Part shown: positions 15,445 through 23,838 of the stretch, piece after piece
Layout: every line of letters starts with the position of its first letter
How positions within the stretch are numbered: the stretch's first letter is position 1
Assembly (NCBI GenBank): GCA_002364755.1
Contig: DEZI01000035.1
Span: forward strand, 4,512-68,511
Direction of reading: 5' to 3'
Length of the DNA: 64,000 nucleotides
From: Stenotrophomonas maltophilia
GTDB lineage: Bacteria > Pseudomonadota > Gammaproteobacteria > Xanthomonadales > Xanthomonadaceae
Notes under the pieces: model-generated
Databases searched by the model: none
The model's input: the letters and a program-made list of their open reading frames with translations, nothing else
What the model was told of the DNA's origin: nothing
Made by a program: the position numbers and the translations under genes

Positions 15445-15495
15445 ATCCGGATGAAGAGATGTTAGCTTCTCTTATATCCGTATGAAGAGATGTTA
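15445..15495. promoter_or_regulatory. Duplicated 20-bp operator-like repeats upstream of the TonB receptor
   Basis: ATCCGGATGAAGAGATGTTA (15445-15464) and ATCCGTATGAAGAGATGTTA (15476-15495) match at 19 of 20 positions. They repeat with a 31-bp period, close to three helical turns. The first copy also pairs with what follows: CGGATgAAGAGA against TCTCTTatATCCG, an inverted repeat spanning 15449-15480. Such spacing is typical of cooperative repressor or activator sites. The receptor ATG is 70 bp downstream; queD is 72 bp away on the other side. The regulator is unknown. Confidence 0.6.
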
Positions 15496-15564
15496 TTGGT
15501 CCCGCCAGACCTGGCATGGATTACTGCGGAACTTCCGTCGTCCACTACCACCCCCCACATCGTC

Positions 15565-18204
15565 ATGCCCCAGCACACCCTGCTCGTGGCGGCCCTGGCC
15601 GTCGCTCTGGCCGCGCCTTTGTCTGCCGCCGCCGAAACCTCCGCCGACGCCAGTGGCGAAGCCAGCACCCTGGCCGCCGTGCGCGTCACCGGTTCCAACA
15701 TCAAGCGCACCGACACCGAGGCGTCCAACCCGGTGCAGGTGATCGGCCGCCAGCAGCTGGAACAGACCGGCAAGGCCACCGTCGCCGACGTGCTGCGCTC
15801 GATCTCGGCCAACACCGGCAACGCCGCCAACGAAACCACCAACAACGGCTGGGCGTCCGGCTCGGCAGGCATCGGCCTGCGCGGCCTTTCGCAGAAGAAC
15901 ACGCTGGTGCTGCTCAACGGCCGCCGCCTGGCCAACTACGGCTTCCCGGCCGGCGGCCTGTCCGACACCTTCGTCGACCTCAACGCGTTGCCGCTGGTCG
16001 CCGTCGAGCGCATCGAAGTGCTCAAGGACGGCGCATCGGCCGTGTACGGTTCCGATGCGGTGGCCGGCGTGGTCAACATCATCACCCGGCAGAACTTCGA
16101 AGGCGCCGAACTCGGCGGCAGCTTCGGCGGTGCCGACCAGGGCGGCCTCCACGAGCAGAACCTGAAGTTCGTCGGTGGCCTCGGTGATCTGGATACCGAT
16201 GGCTACAACATCCTCTTCAGCATGCAGGGCTACAACCGCGAGCGCCTGGACCAGGACGAGCGCAACCTGACCAAGAGCGGCATCTACAGCGACCAGCCCG
16301 GCGGCCGCTGGAACGGCTGGTCGGCCAAGGGCGCGCGCTACCTCATCAACGGCGTCTCGGTGCCGATGCTCGACGCCGACGGCAACTGCCCCACCGGCAC
16401 CACCCGCGTCGCCAGCGCGCCGATCGACGGCCTCGCCGGTGATACCTGCGGCTTCAACCAGGCGCCGTACACCACCCTGATTCCCTCGACCAAGCGCTAC
16501 CAGGCGTATGCCAACGGCACCTTCCGCCTCGGCGAGAACGTCGAAGCCTTCGGCGAAGTGCTGTACAGCCAGATCAAGAGCGCCGCCTGGTTCGGCAGCA
16601 GCCCGTTCTTCACCCTGGAAAGCGGCCGTTTCGCCCTGAACGCCGAAACCGGCCTGGCCGAACCGGTGTCGTCCAACCTGCCGGCCAGCAGCCCGTACAA
16701 CCCGTACGGCCGCGCGGTGCCGATCGAATACACCTTCTTCGACCTCGGCGGCACCCTCAAGACCAACCGCTCCACCGCCTACCGCGGCGTGGTCGGCCTG
16801 CGCGGCAGCACCGCCGCCTGGGATTGGGAAGTGGCCGCGTTCGGCGCGCGCAGCAGCGAGCGCGAGACGGTGTCGGGCGGCTTCGCCAACCGCTGGGCGC
16901 TGGCCGATGCGCTGGCCAGCGGCAGCTACAACCTGCTCGATCCGTCGTCCACCCCGCAGTCGGTGATCGATGCGATCAACATTTCCACCCTGCGCCCGGC
17001 CGAATCGGTGCTGCAGGGTGTGGACGCGAAGATCTCCGGCACCCTGGGCCGCACCTGGGCCGGCGACATCGGCTTCGCCGCCGGTGCCGAATGGCGCCGC
17101 GAGAAGCTCGATTCCAACAACCCCTGGCAGATCGACGCCGGCCTGCAGGTACGCCCGGCCATCGCCGAAGTGCACGGCGAGCGCAAGGTCAGCGCCGCCT
17201 ATGCCGAACTGAACGTGCCGCTGGCCACGGGGCTGGAACTGTCCGCCGCCGCACGTGCCGATCACTACGACGACTTCGGCGACGCGTTCTCGCCCAAGCT
17301 CGGCCTGCGCTGGCAGCCGCTGGATTTCCTGCTGGTGCGCGCCTCGGCGTCGAAGGGCTTCCGTGCGCCGTCGCTGTCGGAGAACTCCAACAGCACCAGC
17401 ATCGCCTACGGCAGCGTGGTCGACCCGCGTGATCCGGATGTGCCGGGCTCGCGGCAGAACCCGACCTTCTTCACCGTCGGCAACAGCGAGCTGAAGCCCG
17501 AGCGCACCAAGAGCGTGAACTTCGGCGTGGTGCTCTCGCCGTGGGCCAACACCAATCTGAGCGTGGATTACTACCGCATCCAGCTGGACAACCTGGTCGG
17601 CACCAACAACACCCAGACCCTGGTCAACGACAACGTGGCCGGTGCCGTGCAGCGCGACGAGCGCGGCAAGCTGCTGGCCGTGTTCAACCGCTACCAGAAC
17701 CTGAGCGAGCTGAAGACCTCGGGCATCGACGTCGAACTGCGCCAGCGCATCCCGACCGCCGCCGTGGGCGATTTCACCCTGTCCTCGGCCTACACCCACG
17801 TGCGTGACTACCGACGCCCGACCGTGGTCGGCGGCCCGTTGGTGGACTACGCCGGCAGCAACCTCGGCGCCACGCTGCCGAAGAACAAGGCGACCACCAC
17901 GCTGGACTGGACCTTCCGCGACTTCACCGCGGCCGTCACCTGGTACTACACCAGCGGTTACGACCAGAAGGCCAGCACCGCCGCCGCGGCCGTCCAGGAC
18001 CGCATCGATGCGTACAACCAGTTCGATCTGTACCTGGCCTATGCCGGCATCGACAAGCTGACCGTCTACGCCAAGGTGCAGAACCTGGCTGACAGGACGC
18101 CGCCGTACGACGCCTCGTTCCCGGGCATCCGCGCGCCGTACGACTTCAGCCAGTACGACCTGCGTGGCCGCTACTTCACCCTCGGCTTCGATTACCGCTT
18201 CTGA
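15565..18204 (+). CDS. TonB-dependent outer-membrane receptor
   Basis: 879 residues. The signal peptide MPQHTLLVAALAVALAAPLS ends at AAA. The plug domain shows VRVTGSNIKRTDTEASNPVQ, TVADVLRSIS, GIGLRGLSQKNTLVLLNGRR and LKDGASAVYGSDAVAGVVNI. A large barrel ends in a terminal Phe (TLGFDYRF). The plug resembles the Xanthomonas/Caulobacter-type receptors for peptides or carbohydrates, not siderophore receptors. The M14 peptidase gene follows after 71 bp, so an oligopeptide-type substrate is plausible. The start at 15565 gives the clean signal peptide. Confidence 0.92.
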   Translation: MPQHTLLVAALAVALAAPLSAAAETSADASGEASTLAAVRVTGSNIKRTDTEASNPVQVIGRQQLEQTGKATVADVLRSISANTGNAANETTNNGWASGSAGIGLRGLSQKNTLVLLNGRRLANYGFPAGGLSDTFVDLNALPLVAVERIEVLKDGASAVYGSDAVAGVVNIITRQNFEGAELGGSFGGADQGGLHEQNLKFVGGLGDLDTDGYNILFSMQGYNRERLDQDERNLTKSGIYSDQPGGRWNGWSAKGARYLINGVSVPMLDADGNCPTGTTRVASAPIDGLAGDTCGFNQAPYTTLIPSTKRYQAYANGTFRLGENVEAFGEVLYSQIKSAAWFGSSPFFTLESGRFALNAETGLAEPVSSNLPASSPYNPYGRAVPIEYTFFDLGGTLKTNRSTAYRGVVGLRGSTAAWDWEVAAFGARSSERETVSGGFANRWALADALASGSYNLLDPSSTPQSVIDAINISTLRPAESVLQGVDAKISGTLGRTWAGDIGFAAGAEWRREKLDSNNPWQIDAGLQVRPAIAEVHGERKVSAAYAELNVPLATGLELSAAARADHYDDFGDAFSPKLGLRWQPLDFLLVRASASKGFRAPSLSENSNSTSIAYGSVVDPRDPDVPGSRQNPTFFTVGNSELKPERTKSVNFGVVLSPWANTNLSVDYYRIQLDNLVGTNNTQTLVNDNVAGAVQRDERGKLLAVFNRYQNLSELKTSGIDVELRQRIPTAAVGDFTLSSAYTHVRDYRRPTVVGGPLVDYAGSNLGATLPKNKATTTLDWTFRDFTAAVTWYYTSGYDQKASTAAAAVQDRIDAYNQFDLYLAYAGIDKLTVYAKVQNLADRTPPYDASFPGIRAPYDFSQYDLRGRYFTLGFDYRF

Positions 18205-18275
18205 TGCCATCGCCACGGCCGGCCACAACCCGTGGCCGGCCGCGTTGCCGCTGTCCTGTTTCCTGGGGAGTCACC

Positions 18276-20870
18276 GTGTCCTTCCACCGCCGTGCCGTTC
18301 TTCCGCTGCTGATTGCCGCCGCCACCGTCCTGTCCTCGCCGCTGCCGGCGCGGGCCCAGAGTGCGTACTTCTTCCCGCAGGCCACCGACGCTGACGCGTT
18401 CGATGCCGCCATTCCCAGCCCCGAGCAGTTCCTCGGCTACCCGATCGGCAGCCGCTACACCCGCCATGACCAGCTGGTGGCCTATTTCCAGGAACTGGCG
18501 AAGCACTCGGACAAGATCCGCGTGCAGGAGATCGGCCGCAGCTACGAAGGCCGGCCGCTGCTGATCGCCACCGTCACCGCCGCCGACAACCAGGCCCGCA
18601 TCGAACAGATCCGCCAGCAGCACGCCACCCTGATCGACCCGGCGCAACCGCGCAGCGCGGCCGGTGACAGCCCCGTCGTGGTCTGGCTGGGCTACAGCGT
18701 GCATGGCAACGAAACCTCCAGCGGCGAAGCGGCGATGCTGACCGCCTATTACCTGGTGGCCAACCGCAGCGCCGAAACCCAGCAGTGGCTGCAGCAGTCG
18801 GTGGTGTTGTTCGACCCGGCGCAGAACCCCGACGGCCGTGACCGTGCCGCCAACTGGCACAACGCCTGGGCCTCGGACCCGGCCTCGTCCGACCCGGCCG
18901 ACAAGGAACATGTCGAACCGTTTCCGCAGGGCCGCACCAACCATTACTTCACCGATCTCAACCGCGACTGGCTGGCCTTGACCCAGCAGGACTCGCGGCC
19001 CAAGCTGGCCGTGTTCCACCAGTGGTACCCGAACGTGCAGATCGACTTCCACGAGATGGGCAAGGAGAGCACGTACTACTTCGAGCCCTCGCCGAAGAGC
19101 ATGCACAGCCCGCTGATTCCGGCAGCGTCCTACGCGTTCAACAAGACCCTGGCCAAGTACCACGCGCAGTCGCTGGATGCGCTGGGCTCGCTGTACTACA
19201 CCGGCGAGAACTACGACAACTTCTCGCCGGTGTATGGCTCGACCTATCCGGACTTCCACGGCGCGGTCGGCGTCACCGTCGAGCAGGCCAGCTCGCGTGG
19301 GCGCGTGCAGGAATCGGTGAACGGCCTGCTGACCTTCCCCTTCACCATCCGCAACCAGGTCGCCACCGGCCTGGGCACGGTGCGCGGTGCGGTGACCGAG
19401 CGCAGTGGCCTGTTCGACCTGCAGAAGGATTTCTTCCAGAGTGCACTGAAGCAGGCGGCACAACAGCCGGTGAAAAGCTTCGTGTTCGGCGATGCGCACG
19501 ACCCGGCACTGACCCGGCGCCTGCTGGAACTGTTGCTGCTGCACCGCATGGAAGTGCGCGCACTGGATCGCACGGTGACGGTGGACGGGCAGCGCTTCGA
19601 TGCTGGCAGCGCGTACGTCGTGCCGGTGCAGCAGGCGCAGTTCCGCCTGGTCCATTCGATCTTCGCCGAGACGCCGTCGATCAAGGGCGACGTGTTCTAC
19701 GGCAGCACCAGCTACGCGATCGCACCGGCCTACGGGGTGGCCTTCGCCGGCAGCCGCAGCCGCATCGACGGCGGCGTCCGCGTGGCCGAGCTGCCGCCGG
19801 TGCAGGGTGCGGTGAACGGCGGTCAGGCCGGCTTCGCCTACGCCATCGACTGGCGCGACTACAACGCCGGCCGCGCGCTGGCCGCGCTGCAGGCCAAAGG
19901 GCTGAGCGCACGCGTCGCGTTCAAGCCGTTCAGCAGCGCCACCGCGCAGGGCCAGGTCGACTTCGCCGCGGGTAGCCTGGTCATCCCGGTGGCCGGCCAG
20001 CCGCTGCAGGGCGCGGCGCTGCTCGAGGCGGTGACCGCCGCCGCACGCGACGCGGGCGTGCAGGTGCATGCCCTGTCCAGCGGCCGCAGCAGTGATGGCA
20101 TCGATCTCGGCAGCGACGGCGTCAAGGCACTTCGCAAGCCGGCCGTGGCGCTGGTGATGGGCGAGGGCGTGGCTGCGACCGAGATCGGTTCGGCCTGGTT
20201 CCTGCTCGACCAGCAGCTGCACCTGCCGGCCAGCAAGCTGGATCCGCAGCAGCTGGGCAAGGTCGCGCTGGACCGCTACACCACCATCGTGCTGTCCGGC
20301 GGTACCTACACCGGCATCGACGCCACCGCCGTGGCCGCGCTGAAGCGCTGGGTGCAGGCTGGCGGCTCGCTGGTGACCTATGGCAGCGCGTCGAAGTGGG
20401 CGGTGGAACAGAAGCTGGCCGAGGGCGAATCGCTGGGCAAGGACGAGGAAGCGGGAGACGGCGACCGCCGCGCGTTCGGTGACCAGCGTGACATCGCCGC
20501 GATCGAGCGGGTGAGCGGCAACATCCTCAGCGCCGACGTCGATACCACCCATCCGCTGGCGTTCGGCGTGCCGCGCCGGCAGCTGGCGATCAACAAGGAA
20601 AACACGGTGACGCTGCAGCCGAGTGCGAACCCGTTCTCGACGGTGGTGCGCATCGATGCGACGCCGCGGGTGAATGGTTACCTGTCCGAGCGCAACCGTG
20701 CGCGGGTGGCGGGGAGTGCGTGGTTGCTGGTGTCGGCGCAGGGGCAGGGCAACGTGGTGTTGTTTGCCGATGATCCGGCGCATCGCAAGTACTGGCACGG
20801 TACTGATCGCCTGCTGATCAATGCGATCTTCTTCGGGAATCTGGTGAATCCGGCCAAGGCGCGGGGGTGA
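18276..20870 (+). CDS. Exported M14-family zinc carboxypeptidase
   Basis: 864 residues with a GTG start (TGGGGAG ribosome-binding site 6-12 bp upstream). The signal peptide is MSFHRRAVLPLLIAAATVLS ending ARAQ. Zinc ligands of the M14 fold are in VHGNETSSGEA (HxxE) and QIDFHEMGKE (third His). LFDPAQNPDGRDRA also fits the family. After the peptidase domain (about residues 40-350) comes a long C-terminal extension with a class-I-amidotransferase-like Rossmann segment (VVLSGGTYTGIDATAVAAL). It probably trims peptides in the periplasm that enter through the adjacent TonB receptor, as part of one operon. Confidence 0.88.
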   Translation: MSFHRRAVLPLLIAAATVLSSPLPARAQSAYFFPQATDADAFDAAIPSPEQFLGYPIGSRYTRHDQLVAYFQELAKHSDKIRVQEIGRSYEGRPLLIATVTAADNQARIEQIRQQHATLIDPAQPRSAAGDSPVVVWLGYSVHGNETSSGEAAMLTAYYLVANRSAETQQWLQQSVVLFDPAQNPDGRDRAANWHNAWASDPASSDPADKEHVEPFPQGRTNHYFTDLNRDWLALTQQDSRPKLAVFHQWYPNVQIDFHEMGKESTYYFEPSPKSMHSPLIPAASYAFNKTLAKYHAQSLDALGSLYYTGENYDNFSPVYGSTYPDFHGAVGVTVEQASSRGRVQESVNGLLTFPFTIRNQVATGLGTVRGAVTERSGLFDLQKDFFQSALKQAAQQPVKSFVFGDAHDPALTRRLLELLLLHRMEVRALDRTVTVDGQRFDAGSAYVVPVQQAQFRLVHSIFAETPSIKGDVFYGSTSYAIAPAYGVAFAGSRSRIDGGVRVAELPPVQGAVNGGQAGFAYAIDWRDYNAGRALAALQAKGLSARVAFKPFSSATAQGQVDFAAGSLVIPVAGQPLQGAALLEAVTAAARDAGVQVHALSSGRSSDGIDLGSDGVKALRKPAVALVMGEGVAATEIGSAWFLLDQQLHLPASKLDPQQLGKVALDRYTTIVLSGGTYTGIDATAVAALKRWVQAGGSLVTYGSASKWAVEQKLAEGESLGKDEEAGDGDRRAFGDQRDIAAIERVSGNILSADVDTTHPLAFGVPRRQLAINKENTVTLQPSANPFSTVVRIDATPRVNGYLSERNRARVAGSAWLLVSAQGQGNVVLFADDPAHRKYWHGTDRLLINAIFFGNLVNPAKARG

Positions 20871-20899
20871 GGCTGCACGCGCCTTGTTGATGCTGGGGT

Positions 20900-21003
20900 G
20901 GGAGGCAGGGGGCCTCAGCCAGGACACGCCGTAAACCCATCCATGGGGGCTCGATGGCGCCATCCATGGCGCCAACGGTCCTGGCTGAGGCCCCCTGCCT
21001 CCC
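20900..21003. repeat. Nested palindromic element A (perfect 26-bp arms)
   Basis: The left arm, 20900-20925 (GGGAGGCAGGGGGCC...), is exactly reverse-complementary to the right arm, 20978-21003. Between them lies the shared core ACGCCGTAAACCCATCCATGG...GGCGCCATCCATGGCGCC, itself palindromic. It sits after the M14 peptidase gene. See elements B to F for the same core with different arms. Confidence 0.85.
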
Positions 21004-21054
21004 ATGACAGTTTCCTGCGGGCGCGGACGCATCAAACCCAAGGCGGGAGCAAGG

Positions 21055-21132
21055 GCAAAAGCAAAAGCAAAAGCGAAAGCAGTGGCTTCGGCTTTTGCTC
21101 TTGAATTTGAATTTGAATTTGAATTTGAATTT
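21055..21132. repeat. Two adjacent hexamer microsatellites
   Basis: GCAAAA occurs three times plus a variant GCGAAA at 21055-21078, then GAATTT five times in a row at 21103-21132. Between them AAAAGCGAAAGC and GCTTCGGCTTTT can pair. Tandem hexamers and this AT-richness are unusual in a genome with about two-thirds GC. No gene reads through them convincingly. Confidence 0.85.
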
Positions 21133-21190
21133 GATCCTTCTTCATCCGGCTACCCCGCGGGACAAGGAAGGCGCTGGAAATGTCTGAAGC

Positions 21191-21374
21191 GGATCGTGGC
21201 GGGGGGAGCGCGAAACCGTGAGGCGCATGGATGCGCCGACCGAGCCCCCATGGGTGAGGGCGCTTTGCTTGCGAAGCACTGCTTCGCAAGCGCCCGAACG
21301 CCCAGCCGCCAGCGGCTGCGGCGGACCGCGGAGCGGGGTTTACGGCGTGTTTCGCGCTCCCCCCGCCCCGATCC
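21191..21374. repeat. Nested palindromic element B with an enlarged interior
   Basis: The arms at 21191-21216 and 21349-21374 are complementary at 25 of 26 positions. The interior starts with the shared core in reverse orientation (GGCGCATGGATGCGCC, GACCGAGCCCCCATGG) and ends with GTTTACGGCGTG. Extra hairpins lie inside: GGGCGCTTTGCTTGCGAAGC against GCTTCGCAAGCGCCC, and GCCGCC/GGCGGC. It lies between element A and the rhlE terminator. Confidence 0.8.
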
Positions 21375-21422
21375 GCCCCACGCAGAACCAACCGCCAGCT
21401 TCCAAACCTTGGTAGCCAGCAC

Positions 21423-21451
21423 AAAAAAAGGACGGCGCCTCAGCGCCGTCC
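21423..21451 (-). terminator. Rho-independent terminator of rhlE
   Basis: Minus-strand GGACGGCGC-tgag-GCGCCGTCC stem followed by seven U residues, about 50 bp after the rhlE stop. Confidence 0.9.
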
Positions 21452-21499
21452 CTCGATGGCCCCCCGCGCAGCGGGAAGCGCAACAACCGTCAGCTGGGA

Positions 21500-22924
21500 T
21501 CAGCCAGCGCGAGCGCCGCCGTTGCCGCCCTGGCCGCGGCCACGGCCGCCACCACCATTGCCGCCACCGCCACGACGCTGGCCCTGACCCGCGCCCGCAC
21601 CGGCACGCTGCTGGCCATTGCCACCGCCCTCACGACGGCCGCCGCCGGCCTTCTTCGGACCCGCATGCGCATGGCGCGGCGCTTCACCGTGCGGACGACG
21701 CGCGTGGCTCTTGCGCGGTGCGCGCTCGCCGGTATCGTGCTCGGCCTTGCCCGGCGCACTGTTGCCCCAGCGGATCGGCGTCTGCAGCTCGAAGCCCGGC
21801 ACGTCGCGGATGTCCATGTCGCGGCCCAGCAGGCGGGTGATCGCGCGCAGCAGCTTCACTTCATCCTGCGCCACCAGCGAAATCGCCTGGCCGGTCGCGC
21901 CGTTGCGGCCGGTACGGCCGATGCGGTGCACGTAATCCTCGGCGACCATCGGCAGGTCGAAGTTGATCACCTTCGGCAGCTCGTTGATGTCGATGCCGCG
22001 CGCGGCGATGTCGGTGGCCACCAGCACGGTCACGCGACCGGCCTTGAAGTCACCCAGTGCACGCAGGCGCTGGCCCTGGCTCTTGTTGCCGTGGATGGCC
22101 GCGGTCTTGATGCCGGACTTTTCCAGGAACGAGGCCAGCTTGTCGCTGCCGTGCTTGGTGCGCGCGAAGACCAGGGTCTGCTCGCGGCTGTCCTGCGCCA
22201 GCAGGTGCAGCAGCAGATCGCGCTTGCGGCTGCCATCGACCGGGTGCACGCGGTGGGTGATGGTCTCGGCCACGGTGTTCTTCGGCGTCACCTGGATCTG
22301 TTCCGGGTTACGCATGAACTCCAGCGCCAGCTGGCGGATGTTGTCCTCGAAGGTGGCCGAGAACAGCAGGGTCTGGCGGTTCTGCTTCGGCAGCTTGGCG
22401 AGGATGCGCTTGATCGACGGCAGGAAGCCCATGTCGAGCATGCGGTCGGCTTCGTCCAGGATCAGCACTTCGATGCCGGACAGGTCGACGCTGCGACGCT
22501 CCAGGTGGTCGATCAGGCGGCCCGGGCAGGCGACCAGCAGGTCGACGCCGCGGCGCAGGATGTCCAGCTGGTTGCCCATGCCGACGCCGCCATAGATGCA
22601 GGCGCTGGGGATGCGCAGGTACTTGCTGTAGCCGCGCAGGCTGTCATGCACCTGGGTGGCCAGTTCGCGGGTCGGGGCCAGGATCAGCGCACGCGGCTTG
22701 CGCGGGCCGCTGCGCACTTCCTGCGAAGCGGTGCCCAGGTGCTGCAGCAGTGGCAGGCCGAAGGCGGCGGTCTTGCCGGTACCGGTCTGTGCACCGGCCA
22801 GCAGGTCGCGACCGGCCAGCGCCAGCGGGATCGCCTGCTGCTGGATCGGGGTTGGGTTTTCGTAGCCCTGCTCGGCGAGCGCGCGCAGCAGGAAAGGCGC
22901 AAGGCCCAGGGATTCAAAAGACAT
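21500..22924 (-). CDS. rhlE: DEAD-box RNA helicase, RhlE type
   Basis: 474 residues. Q motif (GYENPTPIQQQAIPLALAGR), Walker A AQTGTGKT, PTRELA, DEAD (LILDEADRML), SAT (FSATFEDN), and the helicase C-terminal motifs TDIAARGIDI and HRIGRTGRNG are all present in order. The last about 100 residues form a basic glycine/arginine-rich tail ending GQGGNGGARAG, typical of RhlE C-termini that bind RNA. It remodels RNA duplexes in ribosome assembly and mRNA decay, often during cold. Its ATG is followed upstream by about 290 bp of structured non-coding DNA. Confidence 0.93.
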   Translation of the reverse strand: MSFESLGLAPFLLRALAEQGYENPTPIQQQAIPLALAGRDLLAGAQTGTGKTAAFGLPLLQHLGTASQEVRSGPRKPRALILAPTRELATQVHDSLRGYSKYLRIPSACIYGGVGMGNQLDILRRGVDLLVACPGRLIDHLERRSVDLSGIEVLILDEADRMLDMGFLPSIKRILAKLPKQNRQTLLFSATFEDNIRQLALEFMRNPEQIQVTPKNTVAETITHRVHPVDGSRKRDLLLHLLAQDSREQTLVFARTKHGSDKLASFLEKSGIKTAAIHGNKSQGQRLRALGDFKAGRVTVLVATDIAARGIDINELPKVINFDLPMVAEDYVHRIGRTGRNGATGQAISLVAQDEVKLLRAITRLLGRDMDIRDVPGFELQTPIRWGNSAPGKAEHDTGERAPRKSHARRPHGEAPRHAHAGPKKAGGGRREGGGNGQQRAGAGAGQGQRRGGGGNGGGGRGRGQGGNGGARAG

Positions 22925-23218
22925 TGAGATTGCTCCAAGTACAAGAAACGCCTGTCCGAAAGGACAGACGGGGGCAGATCAAACTGATCGGCTGACTCGG
23001 AGCGTTCCCGTGAACCGCGCTGCGAGAATTGGGTGCAGCCGGCACGGAGCGCAGGCTGGAATGCGTGACGAACGGCGTCGGAGTGGGGGCGGGCGAAGTG
23101 GGCGGACCCAGGTCGCCGGCGATCCCGGAGGGAAACGGACGGCCGCTGCAGACCCCGCAAGTCTAAACGATCTTGAAGACTCCACGCAAAAACCCCTGTT
23201 CAGGTAGGGGGGGTGTCT
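22925..23218. other. Non-coding leader/intergenic region upstream of rhlE
   Basis: No gene is supported here. It contains a perfect small hairpin, CTGTCC-gaaa-GGACAG (about 22952-22967), 28 bp upstream of the rhlE ATG. Degenerate G-rich sequence follows up to the composite repeat. A long structured 5' leader is common for DEAD-box helicase mRNAs and would fit post-transcriptional control, but the promoter cannot be placed with confidence. Confidence 0.5.
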
Positions 23219-23732
23219 GCAGGGCTTGCAGCCCTGCACCCGCAGAAGCCACGTCAACGTCAAAAGCTGGGTATCTGAGGGTTGGCGGGGCGGGTCCGGT
23301 GGCAGGGGACGCCGCGAACCCATCCATGGGGGCTTGGTCGCCGCATCCATGCGGCTCACACCCCTGCCACCGGACCCACCCCGCCTTCGACAGTTTCCTG
23401 CGGTCTGTTGGAACCTGCTGCTGATGGTGGGTGCCGACCGTTGGTCGGCACGGGGTCGGATCCCGTTGCTTCGCAACGGGCTCTGACCCCAGAAGAATTT
23501 CGAGATCTGACAGATGTGCCGACCAACGGTCGGCACCCACCAACAGTCGCCGGCCAACTGTCGAAGGCGGGGTACTGTGGGTTTGCGGGGTGTGAGCCGC
23601 ATGGATGCGGCGACCAAGCCCCCATGGACGGGTTCACGGCGTCCCCGCAAACCCACAGTGCCCCGCCATCCCACGGAATGCAGGCTTTTGACGTTGACGT
23701 TGCTTCTGCAGGTGCAGGGCTGCAAGCCCTGC
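23219..23732. repeat. Composite nested-palindrome element, copy 1 (elements C and D)
   Basis: About 514 bp that read nearly as one giant inverted repeat. The outermost arms 23219-23268 and 23682-23732 match over about 47 of 50 positions. Inside lies element C (arms 23284-23308 and 23361-23385, 24/25) and, mirrored, element D (arms 23568-23590 and 23643-23665, 22/23). Next come perfect 25-bp arms 23427-23451 and 23516-23540 (GTGGGTGCCGACCGTTGGTC...). A central hairpin is GATCCCGTTGC/GCAACGGG. C and D share the core GAACCCATCCATGG...GCATCCATGCGG in opposite orientation. No protein-coding sequence is supported. Confidence 0.88.
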
Positions 23733-23838
23733 CGCCCCCCACTACGGTAGGGTGGGCCGATGCCGCGCTGCAGCTTGGCTACTCAGCGCATTTGATTACA
23801 CTTGAAACTTGTTTGCCCACGACTCCGGACACCCACCC

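Noticed and set aside
20900..21003. Perfect 26-bp inverted arms considered as insertion-sequence ends
   Set aside because: Only 52 bp lie between the arms, with no transposase, and no target-site duplication is evident.
21004..21424. Frames with runs such as EFEFEFEFEF or IQIQIQIQ
   Set aside because: Produced by the hexamer microsatellite; no start signal and no conserved sequence on either side.
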